This document shows positions 1 to 12,900 of a stretch of 29,810 nucleotides of DNA, piece after piece (within the stretch, counting starts at the first letter, position 1; every line of letters starts with the position of its first letter). The position numbers and the translations under genes are program-made. The stretch is from Phoronis ovalis (lineage: Eukaryota > Phoronida > Phoronidae): contig JAOXYB010066944.1 of the NCBI GenBank assembly GCA_028565635.1, forward strand, positions 1 through 29,810. Reading direction: 5' to 3'. The notes beneath the pieces are model-generated. The model saw nothing but the letters and a program-made list of their open reading frames with translations. It ran no database searches and was not told where the DNA came from.

Positions 1-695
1 TGTAATAGTTTTGAAGATATTTGGTGGAAAGAGTGACAGACAGACAGACAGACAGACGGACACTCGAGATTTAGTAGCTAAGTATAGATTTGCAAAAGAT
101 AAGTGACCATTTCGGGAAAAAATTGTGTTCAAACTTAAAAATAAAACTATGTTAAAAGCTCTACTTTTGTATAAACATGAAACTTGTCAAAAATTAGATT
201 TACATATAGGTCTACTAAACAATGTCTCAATTTTTAAAAATTGCTTTTGAATGTTTAAAATTTATGAATTCTGAAAATTTAATATATCAGAATTTTGCCA
301 ATTTTCATCTGACCTTATATTTCAAAAATCATAGCGTCTGAACAAAGCAAAATTAAATTCTGAGAAAGGGTTTTGTAGATGTGTAGCTGCAGTAGTTTTT
401 GACTGCTCTTTTTTTAGAGATTAAAATTATTTTGAAAAAAACATTTTTTCTCTCTCAAATGACCAAATTCAAACTTTACAAATCCTTAAAATGTATATAC
501 ATGTACACCTCTTTGTATCTAGAGACCTTGACCAATAACGTGTTACATGATAGGGAACCAAGCTATACCTGAGAGTATATGCGATAGCATCAAATGCTTT
601 GTGTAAACTTTTTAGCCATTATTTTACAGTACACTTGTCCAAATTAATATAGAAACTGCTTTTTTCAGATGTTCAGCTTTTTTTAAAAAACATAC
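1..695. other. Intron within LG4 (partial), no coding content seen
   Basis: AT-rich sequence with many poly-T and poly-A runs and the GACA repeat. No minus-strand acceptor followed by an open LG-like frame was found, so the next exon is outside the window. Confidence 0.75.
33..60. repeat. GACA microsatellite
   Basis: About six tandem GACA units, the last altered to GACG, in the intron within LG4 at the left edge of the window. Confidence 0.9.
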
Positions 696-900
696 CTCCC
701 ACCAATTTCCATCATCATACGTATACAGGGATTTAATATTTTTTGTACTATCGCTTCGTGAGCTTGTCTGCATACTAAAAACAAGATGTCCGTCTTCTAT
801 GAAGAGAGCTAACCAGTATTCAGGATTGATGTTTTGGTCAGCAGCATACAAAATTATGCCATTTGGAGTTAAAGCTCGGAATTCTACAGTAATGACAAAG
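696..900 (-). CDS. Laminin alpha: start of LG4 domain
   Basis: LG4 begins in exon 1426-1169 (GVRFGDFNNSHMAFDI, GDAAIFTTR) and continues in exon 900-696: SFVITVEFRALTPNGIILYA, EYWLALFIEDGHLVF and DDGNWWE, with the conserved Trp before the phase 0 donor. LG4-5 of alpha chains bind dystroglycan, heparin and sulfatide. The remaining LG4 strands, its cysteines and LG5 must be beyond base 1. I searched 1-695 on the minus strand for the next phase 0 exon and found none; the only tempting acceptor there opens straight into a stop. Confidence 0.9.
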
Positions 901-3900
901 CTGAAAACCAAAAAAAAATCTTTTACCATTCATGATGACACATGGTTCAGCCCTGAGTGATGAAGACAGAAATGTACAATTATTATAGCAAAATCATAGT
1001 AAGGTTCCATTGCATGCTTGTATAATAAACAGATTATCATTTATTTAGAAATAATTTCCCCCAAAACAGCATCATAGTTACTGTATGTCTACTTAGTTTA
1101 CTTTAGCAATAATACATATTGATACTCTTTCTTTTAAGCATACATTTTTTTTTGAAAGATGTACATACCTTGTTGTAAAGATGGCAGCATCCCCATTTGA
1201 ACCTATATCAAACGCCATATGACTATTATTAAAATCGCCAAATCTTACACCTGTGGGGCTTAGCTGCAAAGGTGCTGGTGGAGCACATGTTGGTGCGGCT
1301 GTCGTAGGTATAGGTGTAGTTGTTGTATAGGGTAGTGGAGGAGAAAATTGTCTTGGAGCAGAAAATCCAGCCAATGAAATGTCACGATATATAGACAGTA
1401 CAGACATGTCCATATATGGCAGGTTACTGGAATAATAAAATCATATTTTCTTTAAAATATAACAAAAGATGATAAACTGTAAATATAAATAGCATGTGGT
1501 TTAGTGTAAACAGTCAGAAGAGCACAGTGCAAAATCTCTGACCTAAAACAGACAAAATATCTTGGATAACATAGAACGTCAGATAGGTGTACCAAAACAG
1601 CTTGTGAAATTATGAGGATTGAATAAAAAAAATTAATTCTTCTGATCGTAATAAATCTTACTTGTAATTCACTTGAATGTTTGCAATTCCGCCAATGAAT
1701 GAGCGTTTCAGTGGAAATCCATTATTTAGTGTAATATCATCCCTAACACCGCCAAAAGATAAAAAGCTGTTGCTATCCGTAATGTGAATTCCAGATGTAA
1801 AAGGCTGGCTAGATTGAATTGTATAGTCATCCACGGTCAAATAAGCCCTGAAACATGGAATTTTAAAGACTATAATTATCAATAGTCAGGATAATTTTAT
1901 ATTTACATAATTCAAATTCTATTGTCAATTAAATTTTTCGTAAATAGGGCATCTAGTGAGATCCTTCTTAAAATCATTTTTGAACAAAAAAAGCTAGTTC
2001 TTTTGCTAAGTTCTAAATTTCTGTGTCGTGCGTTGTCTGATAGTAAACTGCAAGAAGTGCAGGTTCGATATTGATCCATTTGGTAAACTATAGCAAAATA
2101 TAAACTACTGCTTGCAGAAGAAGGACATATTTCCTGATGTACAATACTTCATGTACTAACTTGCAAATAATGTAGGCTATATTAACAAAAAGTTAAAATT
2201 CTCTTTTGAAAGAAATAAGTTTTCATTACTATCTAGGTTAACATCAACAGCATTCATGCGAAATGTATTAATTAATTGGATTTTTATTGTAACTGGACTA
2301 GTATGATATTGGAAGTGTTCTTTTTTTCCGTGTACTTTCATGTTAGAGGTGTTATAATAAGTATGCCATCTAACCTGGCTCCAGATAAATCCACTGTGAC
2401 TCTGTGTAAGACTCCATCAGCAAAGTATTGTCCCAGGGTAATAGCAGGTTCAATCAAAGTCGAGCTTCCCTCAGAGTATTGCAGGTACAAATTACCATTT
2501 GTTAATGCAAGGTAGAGGACAATCTGTAAAATTATCATCACATGTAAGGACAATCATTTGCTTTTATTTCAAAAAATCAAATGAACTTCACTGCACATAC
2601 ACGTTCTTTACATGGAGGTCTAGACGAATACTCTAGTATCATAATGCTAATTTTGATAAGAGTAGAAAAAAATTCATATTACTACAGTTTGGGACAGTTC
2701 CTTGTGAAATTGCATTTTTTAAGAACAAATTTAAGTTTGCATTCACAAAATGTTGTTGAAGATAAAACATATACACAAATGCAACTACGTATACAAGCCG
2801 TCATTAATTTGTGCAATTATACAAAGAATCCGAGTGTACTTAGCAGGTGACTAGTGCACATGGAAGCATTATGATTTAAACCTAGAACATTAGTGTACTT
2901 ATCATCTTTTGTTTCCAAGTATTTTACTGACAATAGACTACTTGCCTGCACTTGGTGGAGCCACTATTGTGACTACCATGCAAACACAATGTTCCCAGGT
3001 TGCACATTAAATTATGGAATCAATGAACAATGCACAGTTCTCGATCTGCACGCCCTTTGCAATTCTGTTCATAATACCAGCATGCTAGGATCATTTGGGT
3101 TCATAAAGATAGCTACACAATGCAAATAGCTTACTGTAAATCCCTTTATTTTCGCGATTTTGTTCAAAAATCGTTTTCGCGAGTAGTAAATTGTGCGAAT
3201 TATCAATCGTCAAATACTAGAAAACTGTTTTTCTAAGCCGGTTACTACGCAGCATGCGTGAAGCGAAAGTAGGTCACTCGTGACTACTAGTTCAATGCGG
3301 GTTTATATAACGTTCAAATTCAAACATGAAGCGGTGGCTAGCTACTAGTACTCCTGACAAAAAATATTTGGAATCTGCGCAAACTGAAGTTGATAATTTA
3401 TTAAATAAAACTCTTCCGACGTCTAAGAAGAGGAAACGTGAATATAATATTTTTAGTGCTGAAATTCATGCAAAAATTGGGAAATATGCGGTGGACAATG
3501 GTAACACAAAGGCAGCTCGCCATTTTGCTACTGATCTTGGAATCTCGTTGAATGAATCTAGTGTTCGAAGTATTAAAAAACCGTATCTTTGTCATCTTGA
3601 AATTAATGGCCAGGAGCACGGTGAAGTGATTGATTTGTCTGGTAGTCCATGAGGCCTACCTACACAACTGGGGAATGAACTTGAACGAGAACTCAAACAA
3701 TATTGTGAAAAGTTACGCGAAGAAGGGGGTGTTCTTAACAGCTTAATATTATCCGCAGCAGCAAGGGGAATAATTTTATACAAAGACAGAACATTATTAC
3801 AGGAAAATGGAGGACCTTTAGCTCTCAGTAAATAGTGGGCAAAATCATTTCTTCGTAGACATCGTTACGTTAAAAGGAAAGGTACAAAAGCCGCCCGGAA

Positions 3901-6900
3901 AGTACCCGGAAATTTTGTGCAACTTAAATCAGAGTTCCTGGAGCATTTATCTATTATAGCAGTTGCAGAGAAAAACATCCCAGATCAGCTTGTAATTAAC
4001 TGGGACCAGACCGGAATCCCCATTATACCAGTTAGTGATTGGACATTGGAAGAACATGGCAGTAAACAGGTTCCAATAAAATGTCTTGACGATAAACGGC
4101 AGATGACTGCATTACTCGCTGTAACACACGATGGGAAAGTTTTATCCCCACAGTTGTTGTATCAAGGCAAAACGGATAAAGTGCATCCAATTTACAATTT
4201 CCATGAATCGTGGGATATTCACCACACTGAATACCATTGGAGTACGGCCGACAGTATGATTCATTTTGTAGAGAAAATTATTCTTCCAATCATTGACCTA
4301 CCACTGAGACATCCAGCTCTCTGTATATTCGATGTTTTTGCGGCTCACAGAACAGTACCTCTCCGGGATTTACTTACTAAACATAATATTAAAATCGTTT
4401 ATGTACCAGGTGGGTGCACTGTTGAATGTCAACCACTGGATGCCCAGCCAAGCCCTAATTTTACCCTAAAAGATGGACTCAAATTTGAATTTCAACTTAC
4501 AATGGTACGCCGAGAATATTATGGCCGCAATGCATGAAGGCAAGGGAGATACAATCCCTCTAGGTCTTTCGAAACTCATGCCATTGCACGCAAAATGGTT
4601 CGTTCGTGCGTATGAAAAACTATCTAGGAACAGGGACTTAATACTGTCAGCGTGGAAAACAACCGGGATTACCGACGCCATAAAGAAAGCTAGAGCAGCA
4701 GAGAACTAATATTTTAACGACTTTAATAACAATGGATTTTATGCTTATAGGACTTTCATTTCAGTAGGATTTTATTTACATTTTAACACATACCTGTATG
4801 ATTTCATTGTGGTTTTAATCTAATAATATATTATTTTAATTCCTTTGTGATTTTACTCAGTGAATAAAGGTGGTGAGTACTAAATTGTTTAAATGTATAT
4901 TCATTTGTTGTTTTTCTTAAAATTTCAAAATGGCGGATAGCCATGCCATACTGAATGGGCGCCGCCATATTGGATTTGCCGATCGTTTTAAATGCGAGGT
5001 ACTAATTTGTGCGAGCTAATGTGCTCGCGAAATTCATGTAAATTAATTCCTCGTGAAAATAAAGGGATTTACAGTAATGTTAAAGTAACACATTCATCTC
5101 TTACTTGTTGAGCAGGGTCCTCTGTATATACCAATATTCCATTAGGATCAGTAGTGGCAAAATCAAAAGAAACGGCTTGTAAATTTCTCAGTGTGGAATA
5201 TGTTCTGTACTGGGCAAATGCTTGTCGACTAGTAAATCTGATGCCTGCTGCCACCTGAAATGCCAAATAAAACTTGACAATTACTGAAAACACGAGTTAA
5301 TACAACAATCATGACATCTATGGTGACACTGGCAAAACTAAAGAGAATAGCTGAGAACAACTGAAGAGGTTGACACAGGTCATGATACAATACTTAGAAG
5401 TGTTAACAACTTTAAAATGGCATTGAATATAAATGATACAACTTTCAAATTTAGAAATTTCAAAAATTCTCAGAAAGGTGCAATAATCATGTTTGCCTTC
5501 TTGTTATTGACAGTTGTAAAACAGTTGGATGTACTATCATACTACAGGGTGTAAAATTATCTTACAGTTGGATAACATCCAGATAAACTGATGTCTTGGC
5601 TGGCAGCAATGCTTTCATTCAGTAGTCTGCGAGTCAATGGTGAAGTTGATCCACTAAGCTGAAGAGTATTAATGCAGCCAGCAAAACTTGAGTTTGGTCC
5701 AGGGCTAAAATAGAAATATTTGAAAAATTCACTAATAAATCAGGTATATAAACAAAGGTTCCCAGGATGTATTTTTCATATTTGTGCAAGCCTTATATTA
5801 ATAAGAGTTTTGTAGTTTTAATGGCCTTCAGCATATCACAAAACAAAAAGTTAGCACAAAACACTAATTCCCTGTATATTTTAAAATCAATGGCAGCTAA
5901 AATCAAACTTAAGATGTAATTGAGCACATATTAGGGGCCAACCCAATAATTAAAATAGGATTCTTAACTTGGTTTGCCAAAAAAAATAACAACAAAAAGG
6001 TGATCAAAGTTATATGCTCACAAAAAAGTCATATGCTCATCAGCTGCACAATGACCACAAACACAAATGCATGCTTGACTTGCAACAGTATCCAGTTTTT
6101 AAGATACCAAATAGCTTATCTCGAGAACAAACATGGTCACCAGTCTGTTCTGTTGGAAGTGATTTGACCTAAGTCTGTGGTGTACATAATTATGTATGGA
6201 AGCATGCAGTGGGTAAATGCTATATTCCGCTGCTCTGCAAATGGGAAAATTTGGCTTCAGGTTAAAAAAATCCTGCCAAACATTAAATAAAGATCGACAC
6301 TAATGCGTTTTATCTTAAGAGAAAAAATAAAAAATTAATACCTGTCTACAACATCGGTAGTTTGTCCTCCAATAAAAAGTCTGCCATTAGTCAATTGAGT
6401 GAGATTGATTTGAGGTGCAGACCCAAATTTAAATTCACTTTGACTGGTCTGGGTTCCATTAATACTTCTGATATACAACATAGCATATGTCTCATTGTGC
6501 AAGACAGTAGTCTACAAAGGTTAGTGAAAAATTAATTCAACATAGTCAGAAACAGACTGGGTACAATCATTTCTAAAATCGTTTTTACATAGTTTAATCA
6601 TACAGAGCTGGTACATTCCCTTTTGAAATGTACAAGGGGATCGAAGGCACTGTATGCATATTTTACATTATGGATTACATATTAACTATAATCATGCATT
6701 ATTATGTCTAGCGTAGAGACCCTCAACCATCTATGGTATACAATTCCCATTTAAAGTCTACCATCCCTATAGGGCAAGACTGACAGAAGCAAATTATTTG
6801 CTTGTACCATATTTTTGATATCTATTGAGGATATCTATTGTCAACATACAAATAACCATTCATGATTATGATGATTGGAATGTCATCAGTCAGTTTTAAC

Positions 6901-9900
6901 TTTAAAACAAACTTAGACCATAATTAATGCTGCGCAATTCAAAACACTGCTTTATGGGCTACTTTCTCAAATAATCATGTTGCATATATATATTTTTTTA
7001 AATACAATAGATAAAGTGAAGTTTAATTCTCATAATAATCAGCATCCTCTACCATACCTCAAACCAGCTTCCCGTGTTGTACACTTTATCACTTTTAATG
7101 CTGTGATTTCCAGCTTGGGATCCATATTGAAATAGCAGATGGCCATCAACTAAATATATCCCATAATACTGAGTACTTCCAGGCTGATCAACCAGTAACA
7201 AAACAGCATTCGTGCTAAAAGTTCTGTGTTGTAACATCACTTGTGACTTGATACTGACATCAAAAGCTTCAAGATTCAATTGAAGATATCCAAAACCGTC
7301 AAAACTTGTCCCTGACATTGTTGTTGGTGCAACTGATGGAGGTTGTGCGCAACAGGAAGTGTAACCAGCTATCCGTTGCTCTTGCCATAAATGTAATAAT
7401 TGATGGTTGTATTCCAGGTTGTGGATACACCCAATAAAGCCATTATTAGTCACTTTGTCAGTCTACAAAGAATGCAAACATCAATGGATTTCTGAGGTAA
7501 CATTATTAAGTTTAAATGTATCTTGATGTATGCATCTATCCCTTCAGAATGTTTAAAACAGTGGGCAGGAATTCAGTGATAGATAATAACTTTGCTGTTA
7601 CAGGTTTAAGTCATAAATAAATCTGCTTTTAATTTATAATAATACAGTTAAACATCAGAGAGAAGTTTCCATCAATTCTTAATAAAAGAAAGGGGAATCC
7701 TGCCCATAAACTCTTGTAATGGCTCAAGCTTAGGTTATATTCATCAATACATTTTTGGTTGGGGTCAAAGCCTGGGTGAACATTCTGGATTTAAGAAGTT
7801 ATATACTAATTAATATACTTTATTATGTAATTGTTTACAAATGCAGGATGTAGATTAATATCATTAAGAATTTTATCATTCAAGTTTTAACATTTCAAAT
7901 TAACAGCCGACAACTTTTTAAAGAACAAATTATTATCTATTTTCAGTATTTATTTAATTAATATTCCTACAACATACTGAACATTATTTTAAAAAAGAGA
8001 ACAGAAACACATACGTGTATTTAAATATTATTTTCAGCTACCTGATATGATGTGGGTAATCCAGCAATATAAAACTGGTTGCTAAGCACCAAGACATTAT
8101 TTGTTCCACCTCCGTCTGCAGAGGAAACAGCAGTACCCCCAGTGTCAAGTCTGGTAACTGTTAATTGGCCTGCATTCTTATATCTAAAACAGGAATAAAT
8201 ATGAAAAGAATAATTATGCAAATCAAGGTTAATACCAGTCTGAATAAATTCATCCGTTAGTGTTCAGTACATTCTTAACTAACTTCTGGGCTTTACATCA
8301 TAGTCAATTTTTGTTTATTATCTCAAGAAGCAAAACAATCATGATAATCCTTTTATTTCTATATAAAGTGTCACAAAATCTTAACACCAATCAAATTGTA
8401 GCTTACAATAATAGGTGTAACAGGGACTAAGCGGGATCAAACCTATTCAGAATAAGTCATCGTGATAGAATAAATGTGGTAGGCGATGATGGATCGCACA
8501 GAGAGAAAGGCTTATCTCGGTTTAATGACATAATTATTTTGCTTGTGTTAATATGAAAGAATATATTAACAAAAATTGACAATAGTTAAGCCATGACGTT
8601 AGTTGGAAAGGTCCGGAACACAAACGGATAGATTTATTCAGACTGGGTTAGTACACCAAATGAAATGAGACTTACCATCTGGGTTTCGCTAAATATAACA
8701 TGATTATTATATAATTTAGCATTAAAATTTAAATATTATTAAAATGTCATTTTTAACTTGTCAACTGACATTTGAAAAATACTTGCAAAAGTTTGTTTAC
8801 TTAGGTTTTCTGAATCTAAAAGTGCAATATTTTTACATAACTATATTCCCACATACAACAATTATTAGCAGTCTTGACCCTGCTTATTCATAAGCACCTG
8901 CTTATGAATAAGCAGGGTCATGACTGACACTAACAATTCACATTTGATTAACTTCCAACAGTAAATCAATAAGAGTTTCCTCTATTTTATTGCAAGACAG
9001 TATTGATCTAAAGACACTCATTTTAATTTAAATGTCAAAACTTGGAATCACCATTTTCAAAAGATTTAGACAGTCCTCAAATCTTGATTTATTTTTAGAA
9101 ATTGCTTTCACTGCTGATGATTAGAAATTTAAAAGCAAATAATCTCACCTTGTGGCCACAACTTTGAACCAACAGCCATCACAGATGTTAGCGAGGCTTG
9201 ACAGCTCGACAACACCACTGCCAAGATTAAACCGGTAAACAATGCTACCATTCACCAGCTGAATAGATAAATGCGGCAACAAAAGAAAAATATAATTTCA
9301 TACAGTTTAAACTTATTTTCAATGCAACAAACTATTTATTAACCTATTAATTAAAAACTTTGGCTGAACATGAAACTATTAGAAATAAAAATAACTTAAA
9401 ATACACTACATGATACTAGAAATAAGCTGAACAGCTTTCAATGCCAGCATGCTAGTACTCAGTTTAACAGCATGATCCACAGGCTCTAGGGATATATACA
9501 ATGAATGCTTACCTGAAGGGAAAGTTCTGTTCCTGTTGCAGGGTCTTCCACAAAAAATAAAAGTCCCATGCTTCCATTTTGTGTTCCCAATTCCAAAGCA
9601 ATTTCACTGGATAATGATGAAACTTGTGGATTTGCCATTGTGACAGATGCATTACCATAGAAGCGGACCGGTTGTTCTAAGTTTTCAGCCAGTAATTTTG
9701 CTCGAGCTAGCTTGGCTTGAACCGTAGCCATTTTGTTGTTGATATTTTGACGAAGCTGATCAGTTGTAGCTTTTAAAGTCTCCATTTGTGTCACAGTCGA
9801 CTGGACATTATTCAGTGTTGTGTTGTATTGTGAGACTGTAACAAAAAAAAGTTGCAACTTTATATCTTTCACAATATGAACTGAAACATAAACCTTCACC

Positions 9901-12900
9901 TTAACTATCCAACTAATATACAAGTCAAATAAGACAATAAATAAATGAAAAAAAATAAAAAAATAATAGAATTGTACTCTTTTTCTTTATTTTGATATTA
10001 AATTTATGTCACTTTGTTCTCTTTCATTGTGGTATATACAATAATAAGTAAAATTTCAATTGATAATTAAAAATATTTTAAAAATTGCTCACAAGAATTA
10101 GTGATTTCTGTCATCAAAACAGAAACGTTATTCACTGTGGTTTGAATGACAGCTACAAGATTGTTTTGACTTGTCAAGTTTTGTCGATGTCCGGTAGTTT
10201 CAGTCAAAATCTTCTGAGCCTCAGTTGTAACTTCGTTAGATGTCTGCTGTCCCAGGAAGTTTAACTGGGTAATAGTTTGATCTGCAAATGAATAGGCATG
10301 CAAATTAAACAAAAACATAATTCAGTATTTTTTCAGAATATCATCCATTTTGTGGCTGACGTGTTGTTTGTTCTCTTTGTCGATTTACACAACTATTAGG
10401 TAGTGTTTGGGTTGCATTTTACGCAAAACGTGTGACGAAGAACACCTGAAAATATTAAATCAATGGCTAGTATATATGTTTAAGTATAGTTAATATTAAC
10501 GCATATATAGTCATGAAAGGTTGGAATGAAAGTGGTTCGGTTTACTATTGGGAGATGCACCTTTCTTCGGTTTATAATTTTAAACAGTAAAAACCTTTAT
10601 TTAGCTAATAAAAGGTTCTTGACAATCTTGTTTTGGTAGCTTAGAAAAATTAACAACATTTTCATATTCTGTGTTTCTTTGTTCTTTTATCATCTAAGTA
10701 ATGTGGAACAAATTTAAAAAGTATGAGTTAAAATTTGTAATAAAATCCTTTTATTTGCTTAATAATCATATTATGATGTGCACTGCTACAAGTACATGTA
10801 GCAGTAGTTTTGCTAAAACCTCTTTTATATGAATTACTCAAAATCATGTTCTACTGAATATCTCTGTTGAGATTTAGTTACAGTTACTTTAGAGAACGGA
10901 AGATTCTTAGATACGAGCATCGAGCTACGAGCAAAATATGTGCATCTGGCACATACGTTAAAGCACGTCTGTATATAAATATGGATTTTTACTAGATGTA
11001 ATGTTTTTTTTATTTACTTGTCGCTTTAACTGTCATGGTAAATGCACATATTTCACTTGTTACTCATCATTGAGAATCTTTAGCTCTCTATTGTCAAAAG
11101 AATTCTTACCAGCCATAAGAGTCTGTATGTTGTTGACTCTATCTTGAACACGGACCATTTCAGCATTTATTTCCTGCCACTGAGATATGCTGGACTGAAG
11201 GCTGGAGTTAGCATTGACCAGTCTCATATTAACAACTGAAAAGATTTTTTACAAATTGAGACTTGAAACTAGAAACATATTATAATCAGGTTTTATTTGA
11301 TGTCATCTATTAATCATTTCAGTTAATAAATTCTTCTAAAACTAAACTCAAAAGTGTAAGATTTGTAGCAGGATTATTCTTTATTCAAAATAGTCTTCTC
11401 GTGGCTGTTCCATCAGCTGATTTACCCCTACTTGCTGTTTTTATGCAGACTGATACAAACTACCAATCAATTACAATAATATGATTATATAAATAATTAA
11501 AAGGATTTTATTAGAAAACAAAATTGTAGAGAAAGAAACATGTATTATATGGTATCCATGATAATAGTATGGTACCTCATATGAATAGGAACAAATTCTA
11601 AACAAAGCTAATAACAATTATTTTTTATTTTAATATGCTTGATTTGCATGACTGTGTAGTATTACAAGGAGACTTTAATACCCATGCATGAGAAGACTCT
11701 ATTGGAGAATAACTGGCGTTAAAACACAAGTATTTAAAAAACAAAACCTCGGCACAAAAAAGAAAATATTGTTATAGTACAATGAAATTAGCATAAAATC
11801 AGTTGAAGAAAGATCCTTTACTGTAATTATACAATCATGTGATTGAATTAATATATCTATAGTATTTATTCGTACCATAAAAATGCCAGCTACATGTTGA
11901 ATCAGTAGAAGCCTCTGGCATTTGTTTAATTTTTTATGGCTCTTGGGGGCTTTTTCATAGTATTTTAGGATCGTCTAATAGAAGGAATGTTGTCTATTTG
12001 AAAAACATGGTTTTAAAATCTTAAGTAAGTACTTAAATACTTTAAATTATTATACCTCGGTTTCAGCACTGGAAATACAAAAAGATTTTCATAATAAAAA
12101 ATATACTTTTCTCAATTCTGCTATCAAGGCAAATAATTATATAATGCTGCTTTTATTGCAAGCGAATGTCACTCACCAGAGGGAGTCCCAATTTTAGCTT
12201 CTGCTCTGAATAAAGTACTTCCGCTGAGGGCTCGTGAAGTATTAGCTTGTGCTTCTAAATCTGATACAGTTACCCTTTCAACAGCATTAAGGGCCTGCAT
12301 CACAGTTTTGTTGGCCTCCACGGCCAAAGTTAAAGACTCATTCAACATTGCAGCCACAGTTTCGTAGTTTGTTATTGCATCAACAGCTCGTTGACCACGA
12401 GATTCAACACTTTGGAATTCCCTGGAAACAAATAATTCTGAATCAGTTTTCATAGAACTGAACATCATGGAAATCTATCTCAAAATAATTAATTTTAATA
12501 ATTAAAATCTGTAATCCGCCGCTTTTTGCTAATACATATTCAGCACCAATTTAGACTACCAGAAAATACACTGTATTTCAATCAAAATAGCCTCTCAATA
12601 TGTATGTCACAGTTTGGTCTTTCACATGTATCAAGTCACAACAACAGCTTTAATGACCACTTTAGAGGATAGTGCATGACATTCATTAATTTTTTATATT
12701 ATTACCTTAAAATGTTCTGTGCCTGCAGAGTAAGTAACTGAGTATATTGTTCACTTTGAGTGATATATGTGTTGTTACTGGTTATGCTATCTCGAGTCTG
12801 ATTAATTAAAGATTCCAAAATAGCTGCATCAGTTAGCCAACCAGTAATAGCTATAATGACATGAAAATATATCAGATGGCACAGTTATGCAAATATCTTA

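Larger units (their letters stand above)
3134..5074 (+). mobile_element. Pogo-like (Tc1/mariner superfamily) DNA transposon, decayed
   Basis: A 1,941-bp element flanked by a TA target duplication (3132-3133 and 5075-5076). The terminal inverted repeats, CTGTAAATCCCTTTATTTTC followed by [G/A]CGA, match over 24 bp with one mismatch. TTTCGCGA occurs twice near the left end and again, inverted, near the right end, suggesting subterminal transposase-binding sites. Inside lies a broken DDE transposase on the plus strand, opposite to the host gene. The element sits in the intron between the first two LG3 exons, 30 nt (target duplication included) past the donor at 5104. Nonsense changes and a frameshift mean it cannot move by itself, though intact ends could be mobilised in trans. 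Confidence 0.93.

Noticed and set aside
1-690. Search for the next LG4 exon
   Set aside because: The best acceptor-like site (CTCTCAG before GTATAG on the minus strand) opens into an immediate stop in the required phase 0.
2581-3129. Two plus-strand frames (89 and 78 codons) left of the pogo-like element
   Set aside because: The second lies within MITE-like copy A and the first in plain intron; neither has a motif, and they are not part of the transposase.
11655-11730. Peptide LQGDFNTHA followed by stops, like a LINE endonuclease motif
   Set aside because: Only about ten residues match and no reverse transcriptase or other endonuclease motif is nearby, so it could be chance.
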